From: Hyphomonadaceae bacterium
GTDB lineage: Bacteria; Pseudomonadota; Alphaproteobacteria; Caulobacterales; Maricaulaceae
Direction: 5' to 3'
DNA: 64,000 nt
Assembly: GCA_013001295.1 (NCBI GenBank)
Contig: JABDMW010000040.1
Span: 169,178 to 233,177 of the forward strand
Position numbers and translations under genes: made by a program. The notes below the pieces were generated by a model that worked only from the letters and a program-made list of their open reading frames with translations, ran no database searches and was not told the DNA's origin. This document shows positions 43,683 to 53,184 of this stretch, in pieces; position 1 is the stretch's first letter, and each line of letters starts with the position of its first letter.

Positions 43683-46600
43683 CTACGACACTCGTCCGGC
43701 GATCGCCGCCTGCTTTAATGCCATATGTTGATCGGGGGTTGAATGATCTTTGAGAGAGATCAGAGATTTGGCCGTTTTGGCGGCCTTGCTGCTGCCTTTC
43801 AATGTTTTCAAGGCTTCTGACGTATTTGAATCCAGCGCCTGTCTGACCATGGATTGAGCCTCAAGTAAAACTTCGAACATTCTGAAAATATACCGTTGTT
43901 TCAAATCAACGTTCTGAATCCATTTTTGAACGAGCGAACCGATAACTGCCGCATGTAACGGCGATGTTTCCGCCACGGTCATCAAATTATCCCCGAGCCT
44001 GTTTAATTTGAGCCATCCGCCACTTGCCAGTTTTATCAATACGCCGGCACAAATATCGACATCAAACAATCCGGCTTCGATCCCTTCAATCATGGTATCA
44101 ATTGCCAGCCCTTTAGCGTCGGCATCTTTGCCTGCAAGTGCCATACACAAAAGCAGATGCGCCGGTTCATCCCACGGACGACCGCGTTGGAACAATGCGT
44201 TTAAAAACCCGAAATTCGGCTCCCAGCTGGAACTGTCCTCATCTATACGTGAGAGCAAATTTTCTACCCCGGTAATGTGCGCCGTACTCGGGCATTGCGG
44301 CCATTGAAAGCTCAACCATTGAGACAGATAGATTGCGTTCAACTCGCTGCCCCAATAATATTTTTGACGGGTACGGGCATTCGGTGCCGCAGTTGGCATG
44401 CGTTCCCATTCAGTCGTCAGCAGGTTTTTGAGCTTTGGCAACAAGCCTGCTGACTTTTGTTCCGATTGCGCCATCGATCCTTTTGCCAAGATCTGTATGT
44501 CCAAGCGGGAAAAGTGATACGTCTCGTCTCCAAAATGCGATTTTTGCGATTCTGTAAATGGGCGCCAATGATATTCAGCAGGTTGTAACCCGCCAGGCCA
44601 TTTATCTTTCAACTTTAATTCAGTCAGAAGTTCGGAAACACCACCATAGGGTTCGCGGCACCGCGAGGCGCTGACCCACATGCCGTATCGTTTCTTATCT
44701 TGCGCTGTCGGGCGATCATCCCCCCCAAGTGCAAAGCGGGCCAGTCTTCCGATATCGCCAGCTAGATCGCTGACTTTTTTCAGCGCTTTATCTCGATTCT
44801 CGGGGGCGAGCCGCAGAACCGAAAGCGACACTTCATATTCTGATAGTTGAACGTCGTCTTTTTCAAACTGCGCTAGGCGTTCGACCCAGATGATGGGATC
44901 AATCCAGCCATTCGAATGGGTCGGAAACGTCAAGAGCCCTCGCGGCTGGTTTTTCTGAACCCGCGCGGTTATTTCACGAATATACAGCGCGGCCGGAATA
45001 AGCGCCGTCACATGCTTTTCAAATTTCTTTTGTGGCGATTTATGATGTTTTTTGGTCAACCATGTATAAATGAGGTCCATAATCGCGGCACTGACATTGC
45101 CATAATAACGTAGCCCTTTCTGACTATCTGAATCCCTCTTTTTCTCGATCCGCAACAGCAGCGGTGCCGTTTTATCTTTGAAGTCGCCAGATGCCGGATC
45201 GGCACATCGGCTGATTCCATCGACAATTCGCTCAATATCATTGGGACTGTCAATGACTTCCACCGCATGTGAAATAGCAGAAATTAGCTCATCTTCGTCT
45301 TCAATCGGTTTTAATTTTTCAAGCCCGTTCAAGACATTATGGTCTAAGATATTTTGAGAAACGGGCCAGTACTCAAACGGGCCATCACGCAAAATTTCGT
45401 TGATTCGTAACGCTTTCTTTTGTCGAACGTCCAATCCTTGAGTGTCGATTTCTATTTCGGTCTCTGCCTCCTGATCAAGTTCATTCTCGGGTTCAACATC
45501 CAAGTATGGGGCCAGTTGACTGCGAACCGAGGCGGAGACAAAATCGGCAGCATCAGAAATGCTTGATCGGATATCACCGTCAATGAGATCAGTATTTTTC
45601 CCGATAATCTCAAGCGCCAGTTTTTGCACGTCGGCATTTTGATGCCGCAATGCATCAGGAAGCACGGCCAAAACTGCTTTCGCTTTTTTAGGTTGGCTTT
45701 TGAGAATGCGCCCCATCAATTTGACGGCCGCAACGGCATTGCCTTTGCCGTCTTGCAAAAATACGTTGGGGACTTCGGCCAGAAACGCATCGACATCAAG
45801 CAGTTTAGCCTTTTCCAGTGCGCTTGCATTGTCCAGTCCAAATTTAATGACATGTCCAACTGAATGCGAAAGCAGCGTTAAATAGGCGGATTGTCTGGCC
45901 GATCGTTCTTCCGGCGTTGGCTTTAGAGCTTTGTGAAATTTATGAAATCCACTCAACTGGTTTTGTTTCAAATCCGTCCACAGCCCGTCAAGAGATGCGT
46001 CTAATAAACGTTGCCGGTCAAGATCGCCAGCTATCGACATATTGATCAACGCTTCCGTCCAGGTTTCGTGATCATCGGCTGCGCCTTTCTTAAACCATGA
46101 ATTTGTATTAAACGCATTGCTTTCAATCCTGAATAATGACCAGACAAATTCCTTGAGTTCGGGTTCTTTGTTCAACGCCTTGGAAATTGGAACACCCGGA
46201 CCTTTGTCATAAAACCCCGTCGACATCATATAATTAGCAAACCGCACATAAAAGCCGTCTACGTCCGGCTGCTTACAAATGCCGTCCTTCATCCACGCCC
46301 AAATCCTGTAAAAACTAATACTTGAAAATTCCTGCTCCAGATCATGCGCAATCCAATCATCCAGCCACGCGGGTTTTCTGTCGACGATAATTTTATCAAT
46401 GATGGCCCACAATTCATCACCCCAGTAAAAATGCATCCTCTTGACCGCGCTCAACGGACCAGCCGCGAGAACTGATAAGCGTGCATTCACGGTATCTGGT
46501 TTATGCCAGTGACTCCACACTTCGCCTTTTCGTGAATTGATATGTTTCGCGAGCCGAGGCGAAGCCAATTTATCGGCCTTGCTATTTTCGAGCTGCTTGA

Positions 46601-46724
46601 GAAGTCTTTGGGCATGGGTGGACAAAACCTTACGGTCCTTCTCATCCATGCCCGAAAATGCAGCCGCAATCTTTTTCGGGTTTTTCGCCCGCAGTATTAG
46701 GTCTTCGAGTTCGTCCTTTGTCAT
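43683..46724 (-). CDS. Large helical protein, DUF6493-like partner of SWIM protein
   Basis: 1013 residues, soluble, all helical, without signal peptide or transmembrane segments. The pattern LDRQRLLDASLDGLWTDLKQ followed by FHKFHKALKPTPEER resembles what I recall of DUF6493, a family found beside SWIM zinc-finger genes. HEAT-like repeats cover about residues 260-410, and AYHWRPF-type aromatic clusters and a WGSELNAIYLSQWLSFQWP block lie in the second half. No catalytic motif was found. It starts two bases after the SWIM gene's stop, so the pair is translationally linked. The role is not known; a nucleic-acid or protein-quality function would be guesswork. Confidence 0.6.
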   Translation of the reverse strand: MTKDELEDLILRAKNPKKIAAAFSGMDEKDRKVLSTHAQRLLKQLENSKADKLASPRLAKHINSRKGEVWSHWHKPDTVNARLSVLAAGPLSAVKRMHFYWGDELWAIIDKIIVDRKPAWLDDWIAHDLEQEFSSISFYRIWAWMKDGICKQPDVDGFYVRFANYMMSTGFYDKGPGVPISKALNKEPELKEFVWSLFRIESNAFNTNSWFKKGAADDHETWTEALINMSIAGDLDRQRLLDASLDGLWTDLKQNQLSGFHKFHKALKPTPEERSARQSAYLTLLSHSVGHVIKFGLDNASALEKAKLLDVDAFLAEVPNVFLQDGKGNAVAAVKLMGRILKSQPKKAKAVLAVLPDALRHQNADVQKLALEIIGKNTDLIDGDIRSSISDAADFVSASVRSQLAPYLDVEPENELDQEAETEIEIDTQGLDVRQKKALRINEILRDGPFEYWPVSQNILDHNVLNGLEKLKPIEDEDELISAISHAVEVIDSPNDIERIVDGISRCADPASGDFKDKTAPLLLRIEKKRDSDSQKGLRYYGNVSAAIMDLIYTWLTKKHHKSPQKKFEKHVTALIPAALYIREITARVQKNQPRGLLTFPTHSNGWIDPIIWVERLAQFEKDDVQLSEYEVSLSVLRLAPENRDKALKKVSDLAGDIGRLARFALGGDDRPTAQDKKRYGMWVSASRCREPYGGVSELLTELKLKDKWPGGLQPAEYHWRPFTESQKSHFGDETYHFSRLDIQILAKGSMAQSEQKSAGLLPKLKNLLTTEWERMPTAAPNARTRQKYYWGSELNAIYLSQWLSFQWPQCPSTAHITGVENLLSRIDEDSSSWEPNFGFLNALFQRGRPWDEPAHLLLCMALAGKDADAKGLAIDTMIEGIEAGLFDVDICAGVLIKLASGGWLKLNRLGDNLMTVAETSPLHAAVIGSLVQKWIQNVDLKQRYIFRMFEVLLEAQSMVRQALDSNTSEALKTLKGSSKAAKTAKSLISLKDHSTPDQHMALKQAAIAGRVS

Positions 46725-46726
46725 GA

Positions 46727-48064
46727 CTATTGCTCACCATCATTTACAATATTGGCAGCGAGAATATGTTTACAGGGCCCACGTTTCCCCAGATATTTCG
46801 AGAACCACGGGCAGGTGCAGGTGTCGCCGCTTTCATTTAATTTAACCCGGTGGGTGGTTCCGGACCCAGGGACAGCGTAAGTCGACGCGTCCGGCGCGAC
46901 AGGCTTGATACCACCAGCTTCAACCAGCTTGCGGGCGTTTTTAAGGCGCGGCTGCAGGGCCTCAACTTTTGACAAATCAAACGGGAGTTCTCTGTGGAAA
47001 AACTGCCCGGTCGTCACATCAAACCCGGCCAAGCCCCGGCTTCCCAATACGGCCAAGGCATTCTTTACGGTTTCCGCGTCCTGCCCCAATGTATTGGCAA
47101 TCTTGTCGGCATCGATCTCTGATTGCCATTTCAATTGCGCCCGCACTTCCGAGACCATTTGATCTGACGGCGCATTGGCGAGCGCAGACAATACCTGTCC
47201 CTCACCTGAAAACCCACGGTAGACTTCGGGGCTAATCATCAAAAAGAATGAGCCGACTGCAAACCGGACTTCCCAGGCACTCGTGCCTGTGTCCTCATCT
47301 GCCCAGATCCTGAGTGATTTGGCGCGCGGCAAAAGCGGTTCAATCGCTTTGACCCGATGGGTTCCCATAATTTTCACGGCTCCCCGGGAAGGTCGTTGAG
47401 ACAAGCGCAACCTCCGCCCCACACTCACCGCATAACTGGGCATTTTGGGCTTGGCCGATTTCGGTAGCGATCGAATAAACCGCAAAGCATCCGCCGCACT
47501 CACTTCCATTTTTATATTGAGTCTAGGCTGGTAGGCTTGGACTTCGGAAAACCCTTTGATCCACCGAACCGGGAGTTTGACTTTCTTTTCAACCGTTCGT
47601 TCATTTCCTTTGGTGAGTGCGACCTCATCCTTTCCAACAGCAAACCGGACGTCCTCATTATCGCGTAACCGCATCAATGCGTTTCGCATCGGCGTATTGA
47701 AATCGACATTGGTCGTGCCGCGCCCATGGCGATCGCCATCAAAAGCGTCTTCAGGAAGGTCGACGCGCGCATACACGCCGCAACATCCACTGAACCCTTC
47801 AAGCCGCAACAGGTTTTCATTACTGGTAAGAACAGGGTCAAGAATGGTGGGCATGGGAAGGAAATAATGTGTGCGCACAACATCACTCAATGTGACCAGC
47901 ATATCACCCAGTTCACGCGGGTGCCGTACCTTGCCATCGAAGAAATAAGGCTGCGTATGATTGAGATCACATGTCGCCAGCGACAATTGCCGTGTACGAT
48001 CATTGGCAACTTCCAGCCCTGAAGGAAATGCATATTTATACGTGAAATCAAATGATGCCGACAT
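46727..48064 (-). CDS. SWIM zinc-finger protein
   Basis: 445 residues. The C-terminus carries CTCPWFSKYLGKRGPCKHIL, a CxCx(n)CxH SWIM zinc motif, near residues 416-435. Before it lies HRVKLNESGDTC; the first 350 residues are mostly beta with no known fold. SWIM domains bind DNA or proteins and often sit in transposase, MEKK or MoxR-adjacent contexts. Here no MoxR ATPase or VWA gene is next to it, only the 1013-residue partner downstream. Divergent from topA by 195 bases. Confidence 0.8.
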   Translation of the reverse strand: MSASFDFTYKYAFPSGLEVANDRTRQLSLATCDLNHTQPYFFDGKVRHPRELGDMLVTLSDVVRTHYFLPMPTILDPVLTSNENLLRLEGFSGCCGVYARVDLPEDAFDGDRHGRGTTNVDFNTPMRNALMRLRDNEDVRFAVGKDEVALTKGNERTVEKKVKLPVRWIKGFSEVQAYQPRLNIKMEVSAADALRFIRSLPKSAKPKMPSYAVSVGRRLRLSQRPSRGAVKIMGTHRVKAIEPLLPRAKSLRIWADEDTGTSAWEVRFAVGSFFLMISPEVYRGFSGEGQVLSALANAPSDQMVSEVRAQLKWQSEIDADKIANTLGQDAETVKNALAVLGSRGLAGFDVTTGQFFHRELPFDLSKVEALQPRLKNARKLVEAGGIKPVAPDASTYAVPGSGTTHRVKLNESGDTCTCPWFSKYLGKRGPCKHILAANIVNDGEQ

Positions 48065-48259
48065 GAGTGCGCCCTTCCTCAGCTAATCCCTTTTTATATA
48101 CCGAATTTTGCATTTGAACCAAATAAATGCGAATAATTGTTGAACGCAATCGCATGATTATATTAACGCAAAACATATTGATTTCACACGGCACTGTTGA
48201 CAAGCGCGCGCCCTTCCCCCAGATAACGCCAGATTTTCTCCAGCCAATTTGGTGTTCTT

Positions 48260-50845
48260 ATGAATGTTGTCGTCGTTGAATCCCCGGCCAAAGCCAAGAC
48301 CATCGAAAAATATTTGGGCAAGGATTATACCGTCCTGGCCAGTTTCGGTCATGTCCGTGACCTCCCCTCCAAAACAGGATCTGTACGTCCAGACGAGGAC
48401 TTTGCCATGGATTGGGCCATCGATGCGAAATCGAAATCCCGGATCAATGATATCGCCAAAGCCCTGAAAGGCTCTGACAAACTCATTCTCGCAACTGACC
48501 CGGACCGTGAAGGTGAAGCTATCAGCTGGCACTTGCTGGAAGTCTTGAACAAGAAAAAAGCGTTGAAAGACAAAAAGATCGAACGGGTTGTTTTTAACGC
48601 CATTACAAAGAAATCGGTAACGGACGCAATCAAAACGCCGCGCGAACTCGATATGGAATTGGTTGAGGCCTATTTGGCACGTCGCGCGTTGGATTACCTT
48701 GTCGGCTTTACCTTGTCGCCAGTGCTATGGCGCAAACTGCCGGGATCCCGCTCAGCCGGGCGCGTTCAGTCCGTCGCCCTGCGCCTGATCTGCGAACGCG
48801 AAACCGAAATCGAAATGTTCAAATCGGAAGAGTTCTGGACCGTGGATGCGGACATCGCCTCCAGTGGCAATAAGAACTTCCCCGCCAAGCTGGTCAGCCT
48901 CAATGGCGACAAGCTTGAAAAATTCACGCTAAACAATGAAGAACTCGCAACAGCGGCTAAGCAAGCTGTTGAAGCCGCGTCCCTGTCGGTGGCCAGCGTT
49001 GTTGCCAAACCGGTCACCCGTAACCCATACCCACCATTTATGACATCATCCATGCAACAAGAAGCCAGCCGCAAGCTCGGCTTCTCGGCAACCCGGACAA
49101 TGCAGACCGCGCAAAAACTGTATGAAGGCGTGAATATCGGCGGTGAGACCGTTGGTCTGATCACCTATATGCGGACTGACGGCATTGATATGGTCGGAGA
49201 GGCGGTCACAGAAGCCCGCTCCATGATCGACAATAAATTCGGGAAGGATTACCTACCGGAAAAACCACGCGTCTATAAATCAAAAGCCAAAAACGCCCAA
49301 GAGGCCCATGAGGCAATTCGCCCAACAAGCTTCACCCGCTCACCGGATTCCACCAACTTGTCTGGCGACATGGAAAAGCTGTATGCCCTGATCTGGAATC
49401 GGGCCACGGCCAGCCAGATGACATCCGCGAAATTTGACCGCACCACCATTGAAATGGCTGACAAGGCCGGCACGGTTGGCCTGCGCGCCACTGGTTCCGT
49501 CCTGAGATTTGACGGTTTCCTGAAACTCTACAATGAAACCGCGCCGAAAAACGGGGACAAAGACAATGACGAAGGTGTTCGTCTGCCAGCGCTGAAGGCC
49601 GGCGATATGATCATCGCCGAAAAAGTGAACGCCGAGCAGCATTTCACCCAACCGCCGCCCCGATTCTCGGAAGCCTCGCTGGTCAAGCGCATGGAAGAAC
49701 TTGGCATTGGCCGTCCGTCCACTTACGCGTCGATCATGAAAGTGCTGCAGGACCGCAATTATGTCACGCTGGATAAGCGACGCTTCATCCCGGATGATAA
49801 AGGCCGCCTCGTCGTTTCTTTCCTGGAAAACTTCTTCGCGAAATATGTCCAATACGGATATACGGCGGACCTCGAAGAACGGCTCGATCTGGTCTCGGAT
49901 GGAAAGCTCAACTGGAAAAAACTGCTTGAGGACTTCTGGACCCAGTTTTCAGCTCATGTTGACGGCACAAAGGAACTCCGCGTTACGGAAGTCCTTGATG
50001 CGCTCAACGAAGCGCTGGGTCCGCTTGTCTTCCCTGAAAAAGAAGACGGATCTGACCGCCGCGCCTGCCCGGTTTGTGATGATGGCCGCCTAAGCCTTAA
50101 AGTCGGCAAGTTCGGCGCCTTTGTCGGCTGCTCGAATTACCCGGAATGTAAACACACCCGTCCATTTGGCCAAAACGGTGATGCAGCTGCGCCAACCGAA
50201 GATAAAGTATTGGGTGTTGATCCCGATACCGGTCTTGATGTCTGGCTGAAAACCGGACGCTTTGGTCCCTATGTCCAGCTGGGTGAAGAAACCAAGCCCA
50301 AACCAAAACGGACAGGGTTGCCAAAGACTTGGCCCGCTGCCGATATGGATCTGTTTAAAGCGCTTAAACTGTTGTCTTTGCCGCGCCCGATTGGCGACCA
50401 CCCGGAAGACGGCAAACCTATCGTTGGCAATCTCGGACGCTATGGTCCTTATATTTTGCATGCTGGCACCTATGCCAATTTGCCGGACATTGATGAGATG
50501 TTTGAAGTTGGCCTCAACCGGGCCGTCACTTTGCTTGCGGAAAAACGCGCCAAAGGTGGTGGTCGTGGTGGTGCAGGTGCGCTTAAAGAACTCGGTAATC
50601 ACCCGACCTCAGGCAAGCCGGTCAAAGTCATGGGCGGACGCTACGGTCCATATATCAAACATGAGAAAACCAACGCGACCCTGCCCAAAGACGTCGCTCC
50701 TGAAACGGTTACCATGGAACAAGCAGTTGAATTGATCGCTGCAAAAGAAGCCAAGGCGGGGACCAAGAAGAAAAAAGCCCCGGCCAAGAAGAAAACAGCG
50801 AAGAAAAAACCGGCGACCAAGAAAAAAGCGACCGCGAAAGATTAA
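48260..50845 (+). CDS. topA: DNA topoisomerase I
   Basis: 861 residues. TOPRIM start MNVVVVESPAKAKTIEKYLG, DPDREGEAISWHL metal block, and the catalytic Tyr in GLITYMRTDG. One clear zinc-ribbon cluster (CPVCDDGRLSLKVGKFGAF, then GCSNYPECKHT) is followed by two further topoisomerase C-terminal repeats (GRYGPYI-type, starting near residues 675 and 725) and a Lys/Ala-rich tail (KKKAPAKKKTAKKKPATKKK) typical of alphaproteobacterial TopA. It relaxes negative supercoils. A minus-strand frame over its first 275 bases is a shadow. Confidence 0.97.
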   Translation: MNVVVVESPAKAKTIEKYLGKDYTVLASFGHVRDLPSKTGSVRPDEDFAMDWAIDAKSKSRINDIAKALKGSDKLILATDPDREGEAISWHLLEVLNKKKALKDKKIERVVFNAITKKSVTDAIKTPRELDMELVEAYLARRALDYLVGFTLSPVLWRKLPGSRSAGRVQSVALRLICERETEIEMFKSEEFWTVDADIASSGNKNFPAKLVSLNGDKLEKFTLNNEELATAAKQAVEAASLSVASVVAKPVTRNPYPPFMTSSMQQEASRKLGFSATRTMQTAQKLYEGVNIGGETVGLITYMRTDGIDMVGEAVTEARSMIDNKFGKDYLPEKPRVYKSKAKNAQEAHEAIRPTSFTRSPDSTNLSGDMEKLYALIWNRATASQMTSAKFDRTTIEMADKAGTVGLRATGSVLRFDGFLKLYNETAPKNGDKDNDEGVRLPALKAGDMIIAEKVNAEQHFTQPPPRFSEASLVKRMEELGIGRPSTYASIMKVLQDRNYVTLDKRRFIPDDKGRLVVSFLENFFAKYVQYGYTADLEERLDLVSDGKLNWKKLLEDFWTQFSAHVDGTKELRVTEVLDALNEALGPLVFPEKEDGSDRRACPVCDDGRLSLKVGKFGAFVGCSNYPECKHTRPFGQNGDAAAPTEDKVLGVDPDTGLDVWLKTGRFGPYVQLGEETKPKPKRTGLPKTWPAADMDLFKALKLLSLPRPIGDHPEDGKPIVGNLGRYGPYILHAGTYANLPDIDEMFEVGLNRAVTLLAEKRAKGGGRGGAGALKELGNHPTSGKPVKVMGGRYGPYIKHEKTNATLPKDVAPETVTMEQAVELIAAKEAKAGTKKKKAPAKKKTAKKKPATKKKATAKD

Positions 50846-50942
50846 AACCGCGCCGCTAAATTAATCCGGTCAAGAGCGCATATTTTGAGTTTCGTACTGT
50901 TTATGTTATGCGATATTGATAACAACATAACGAGGACGCAAC

Positions 50943-51488
50943 ATGAAAATAATTTCATCCTTGGCGCTAATTTTTGGGATCGGCTTGATGGTCGCACCGG
51001 CTCAGGCACAGCAATCAACTAAGAACAAGCCAATTCCTAAATCAAACATGCAAATCAAAGCACCAAAGGTCACGGCGTCCGGCACATTTATTCGCTGTCA
51101 GGTCAAGGATGTCGCCATGACAAGTGAGGGGCTGGGCTTTTATTGTAAATTGCAAGAAGGAAAATCCTACCTCGTAGCCACAGACGGAGGAAGCGGCTCT
51201 GGTGGCTTGGCGGCATTTAGCAACATCGTTTTGAATATGGCAGAGGAACCGAATAAGTTTCGTCAACTTCGTGTAAAGGAAGCCAAGGGAAGCGCATTGA
51301 AAGTGTGCGGATTAATGGCCCCCAAAGCAAGAAATAGAAATTGTGTTCAGGCTATGTTCGTAAAAATCAGCGCGACCGATAGCTCTGTAAATGTCGGTGA
51401 TGCGCACCCGAACGCTCCGTCTGTCCCCACTCAACCAGCCAGCCCAAACTATCCTAATGTTCCGACCGAGCCAGCTAGGCCTGATTAA
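50943..51488 (+). CDS. Exported protein of unknown function
   Basis: 181 residues. A signal peptide ends AQAQ (residue 22-24). The mature part carries an SH3- or OB-like stretch (ASGTFIRCQVKDVAMTSEG, FYCKLQEGKSYLVATDGG) with three Cys and a Pro-rich tail with VPTQPASPNYPNVPTEP repeats. No known family. Stand-alone gene with an ATG behind GAGGACGC. Confidence 0.65.
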   Translation: MKIISSLALIFGIGLMVAPAQAQQSTKNKPIPKSNMQIKAPKVTASGTFIRCQVKDVAMTSEGLGFYCKLQEGKSYLVATDGGSGSGGLAAFSNIVLNMAEEPNKFRQLRVKEAKGSALKVCGLMAPKARNRNCVQAMFVKISATDSSVNVGDAHPNAPSVPTQPASPNYPNVPTEPARPD

Positions 51489-51549
51489 ATAATCAGGAAA
51501 TACAAACTGTTTTTATTATCGAGTCTATTGCGCTCACCAATCTCCCATT

Positions 51550-51577
51550 AAAAAACCCCGGCAGGTCATTGCCGAGG
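51550..51577 (-). terminator. Intrinsic terminator on the minus strand
   Basis: Read leftward: CCTCGGCA / TGCCGGGG stem with one mismatch and a GACC-containing loop, then TTTTTT. It ends the leftward transcript from the gene at 51813 or from the candidate small RNA. Confidence 0.75.
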
Positions 51578-51800
51578 CTTTGAAGCGTCCACTACGGGGC
51601 GCGTGAGTAGACACTTTAAATGAGTTATCCCCAGCCCCAGAGAACCTCTATAACTCACGATTAGGTGTATAGGATCTTTAGACTGAACGGTTTCTGAACA
51701 AACATGTTCAGGGTTAATTGCGGTAAACCGTTATCAAGGCAAAGCCGCTCGACCACGCTCACCGCAGTTTAAACAGCGATTTTCTCATATTAAATGTGTT
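51550..51800 (-). ncRNA. Candidate small RNA or structured 3' UTR
   Basis: The 324-base gap has no gene but a chain of helices when read leftward: CTGAACA/TGTTCAG (about 51696-51713), GAGTTAT/ATAACTC (51621-51657), a GTCTAC/GTAG-GGAC stem (about 51586-51616), then a hairpin plus T run at 51550-51577, a good intrinsic terminator on the minus strand. The RNA may begin at its own promoter near TTGATAACGG (about 51735) or be a long 3' UTR of the gene that ends at 51813. Approximately 230 bases. No standard RNA family recognised. Confidence 0.45.
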
Positions 51801-51812
51801 GCAACGGCGCGA

Positions 51813-52100
51813 TCAGGCCGCGAAATCAAACTCTTTGTCGAGAACAAATAACTCTGTGGTCTCGCGCTTGACCCCGTCATATTTCATGGCTTCCGCCGTG
51901 GCCGGGGACTCCAATACTTCACGGAATTTGTCGAGATCCTTGACTTGAGCCGACAGGGACACGTGTTTGGTTTCAGGGTTTATCGCAAATTTGTACGGGC
52001 TGACAATCGCCTGGGATTTGAACAACTCTCCGTGTGTCCGAAATCCTTGTTCCCATTTGTTCACGTCCTCGACTTCTGCCGTCATGACTATTCTGACCAT
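51813..52100 (-). CDS. Small alpha/beta-barrel-like protein
   Basis: 95 residues, started at the ATG of MVRIVMTAEVED because AAGGAG stands seven bases before it; two upstream ATGs are too close to that site. The fold pattern (strand-helix-strand with VRIVMTAEVEDVNKWEQGF and KHVSLSAQVKDLDKFREVL) is that of a small dimeric alpha/beta-barrel protein, possibly a stress-response or monooxygenase-like protein. No active-site motif. It is followed by the structured 3' region. Confidence 0.7.
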   Translation of the reverse strand: MVRIVMTAEVEDVNKWEQGFRTHGELFKSQAIVSPYKFAINPETKHVSLSAQVKDLDKFREVLESPATAEAMKYDGVKRETTELFVLDKEFDFAA

Positions 52101-52311
52101 GATCATTCTCCTTAGTTTTGGGGGAACGCCAATATACCATAAAATAGACGAAATTTCAATCAGAGGCGCGCCGGCACTTAATATGTAAACCGTGGAGGAT
52201 GTCACGGACGAATGCGGCGAATGCATTTATCGGGGTGGCGCGGAGCCCACCTTCGGGGACTATTCACTGGCTTGCCGGTTGACATTTTCCTTTTACGGGG
52301 TCCGAAAGGGA

Positions 52312-52341
52312 AGGAGGCAGCCCCACATCTGCCTCCTTTTA
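52312..52341 (+). terminator. Intrinsic terminator in a gene-free gap
   Basis: AGGAGGCAG / CTGCCTCCT stem (52312-52320 with 52329-52337) followed by TTTATT. No plus-strand gene precedes it; the 282-base gap (52101-52382) also has a GGTGG/CCACC hairpin at about 52235-52253. A short plus-strand RNA starting near 52190 is therefore possible, otherwise the hairpin may act on the leftward EF-hand transcript, where the T run is weaker. Confidence 0.55.
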
Positions 52342-52382
52342 TTCTTTGCGAAACTTGCATCTTATCAAAAGCTATCAATAAA

Positions 52383-52961
52383 TCAGCCCCCGATATTTCG
52401 ACCGCGCCGGCCACCCCCTTTTTCGCGTCGTGAGCCCTCTCCGCGCTCTGCACGTGCGCCTGAACGCCGGTCCGGAATTTCAATCACACGCATCAGTTCG
52501 GAAAACGCCAGTTCGCGGTCCGCATTCACATCATGTGTTTCAAAAATATGGCCGAACATTTCATCAAACTCGACTCGACTGATTGTTTGATCAAAGTTGC
52601 GATCAAATGCCATGTTGGATGGGGACGCATCCAATGACCCCAGCGCATGCAGGCGCCAACCTTGAAGCTCGATCAATGAGATAGCGCCGTTCCCGTCGCC
52701 GTCCGCCATCATAAAATTTGCATCTCGACCCCCTCCATATTCTTCCACATTGACCACAAGATCTCCGTCTTTATCAAAACTTGCAATCAGAAGCCCGGCG
52801 GTATTCAGCGTTGTGACAGCGCCGCTGGGCAGCCGTTGCTCAGCCTTGTGTTTAGAGTCTTCCAGGGCTTCAACCTGCTCATTGGCGTGGGCCTCTAAAT
52901 TGGCTTCTAAGCATATTAAACAAGTCAAAGCTGCAGATACAGCAGTTGTAAATTTTATCAT
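52383..52961 (-). CDS. Exported EF-hand protein
   Basis: 192 residues from the ATG of MIKFTTAVSAALTC; a longer frame exists upstream. A signal peptide of about 25 residues ends AHANE. EF-hand loops appear as DKDGDLVVNVEE, DGDGNGAISLIE, DRNFDQTISRVE and DVNADRELAFSE, four calcium-type loops in two pairs. The tail is Arg/Gly-rich (RRSGARAERGEGSRREK). Probably a periplasmic calcium-binding protein. Its start is preceded by CGAGGAAATAAT. Confidence 0.8.
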   Translation of the reverse strand: MIKFTTAVSAALTCLICLEANLEAHANEQVEALEDSKHKAEQRLPSGAVTTLNTAGLLIASFDKDGDLVVNVEEYGGGRDANFMMADGDGNGAISLIELQGWRLHALGSLDASPSNMAFDRNFDQTISRVEFDEMFGHIFETHDVNADRELAFSELMRVIEIPDRRSGARAERGEGSRREKGGGRRGRNIGG

Positions 52962-53184
52962 TATTATTTCCTCGAAAAGATTGGAACATTCCAGTACCTC
53001 CAACGCACGGGCCCGCGCGTTCCGTCTTTGACATCAAGGACATGGATAAAGTTTAATTCTGATCGCCACCACCGAGCGACCTACCGATTGCCGTGACGGC
53101 TCAATCGATCGTTTACTTCGTTTTATTTTCAACTCACTACAGCCGCCCCCTAGCAATCCGCGCACTTCCTGCTATAGCGGCCCC

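Noticed and set aside
48158..48532. Minus-strand frame over the start of topA
   Set aside because: Shadow of the strongly conserved topA start; no plausible ribosome-binding site or family match.
51690..51720. A GAAC-N6-GTTC palindrome that could be read as a LexA box
   Set aside because: Alphaproteobacterial LexA uses direct repeats with seven-base spacing; this is an inverted repeat that also forms the first hairpin of the candidate small RNA.
52280..52320. SRP RNA core (GTCCG...GGAAGGAGGCAGCC)
   Set aside because: Resembles the SRP tetraloop region only in part; the sequence is explained by the terminator stem and lacks the second half of helix 8.
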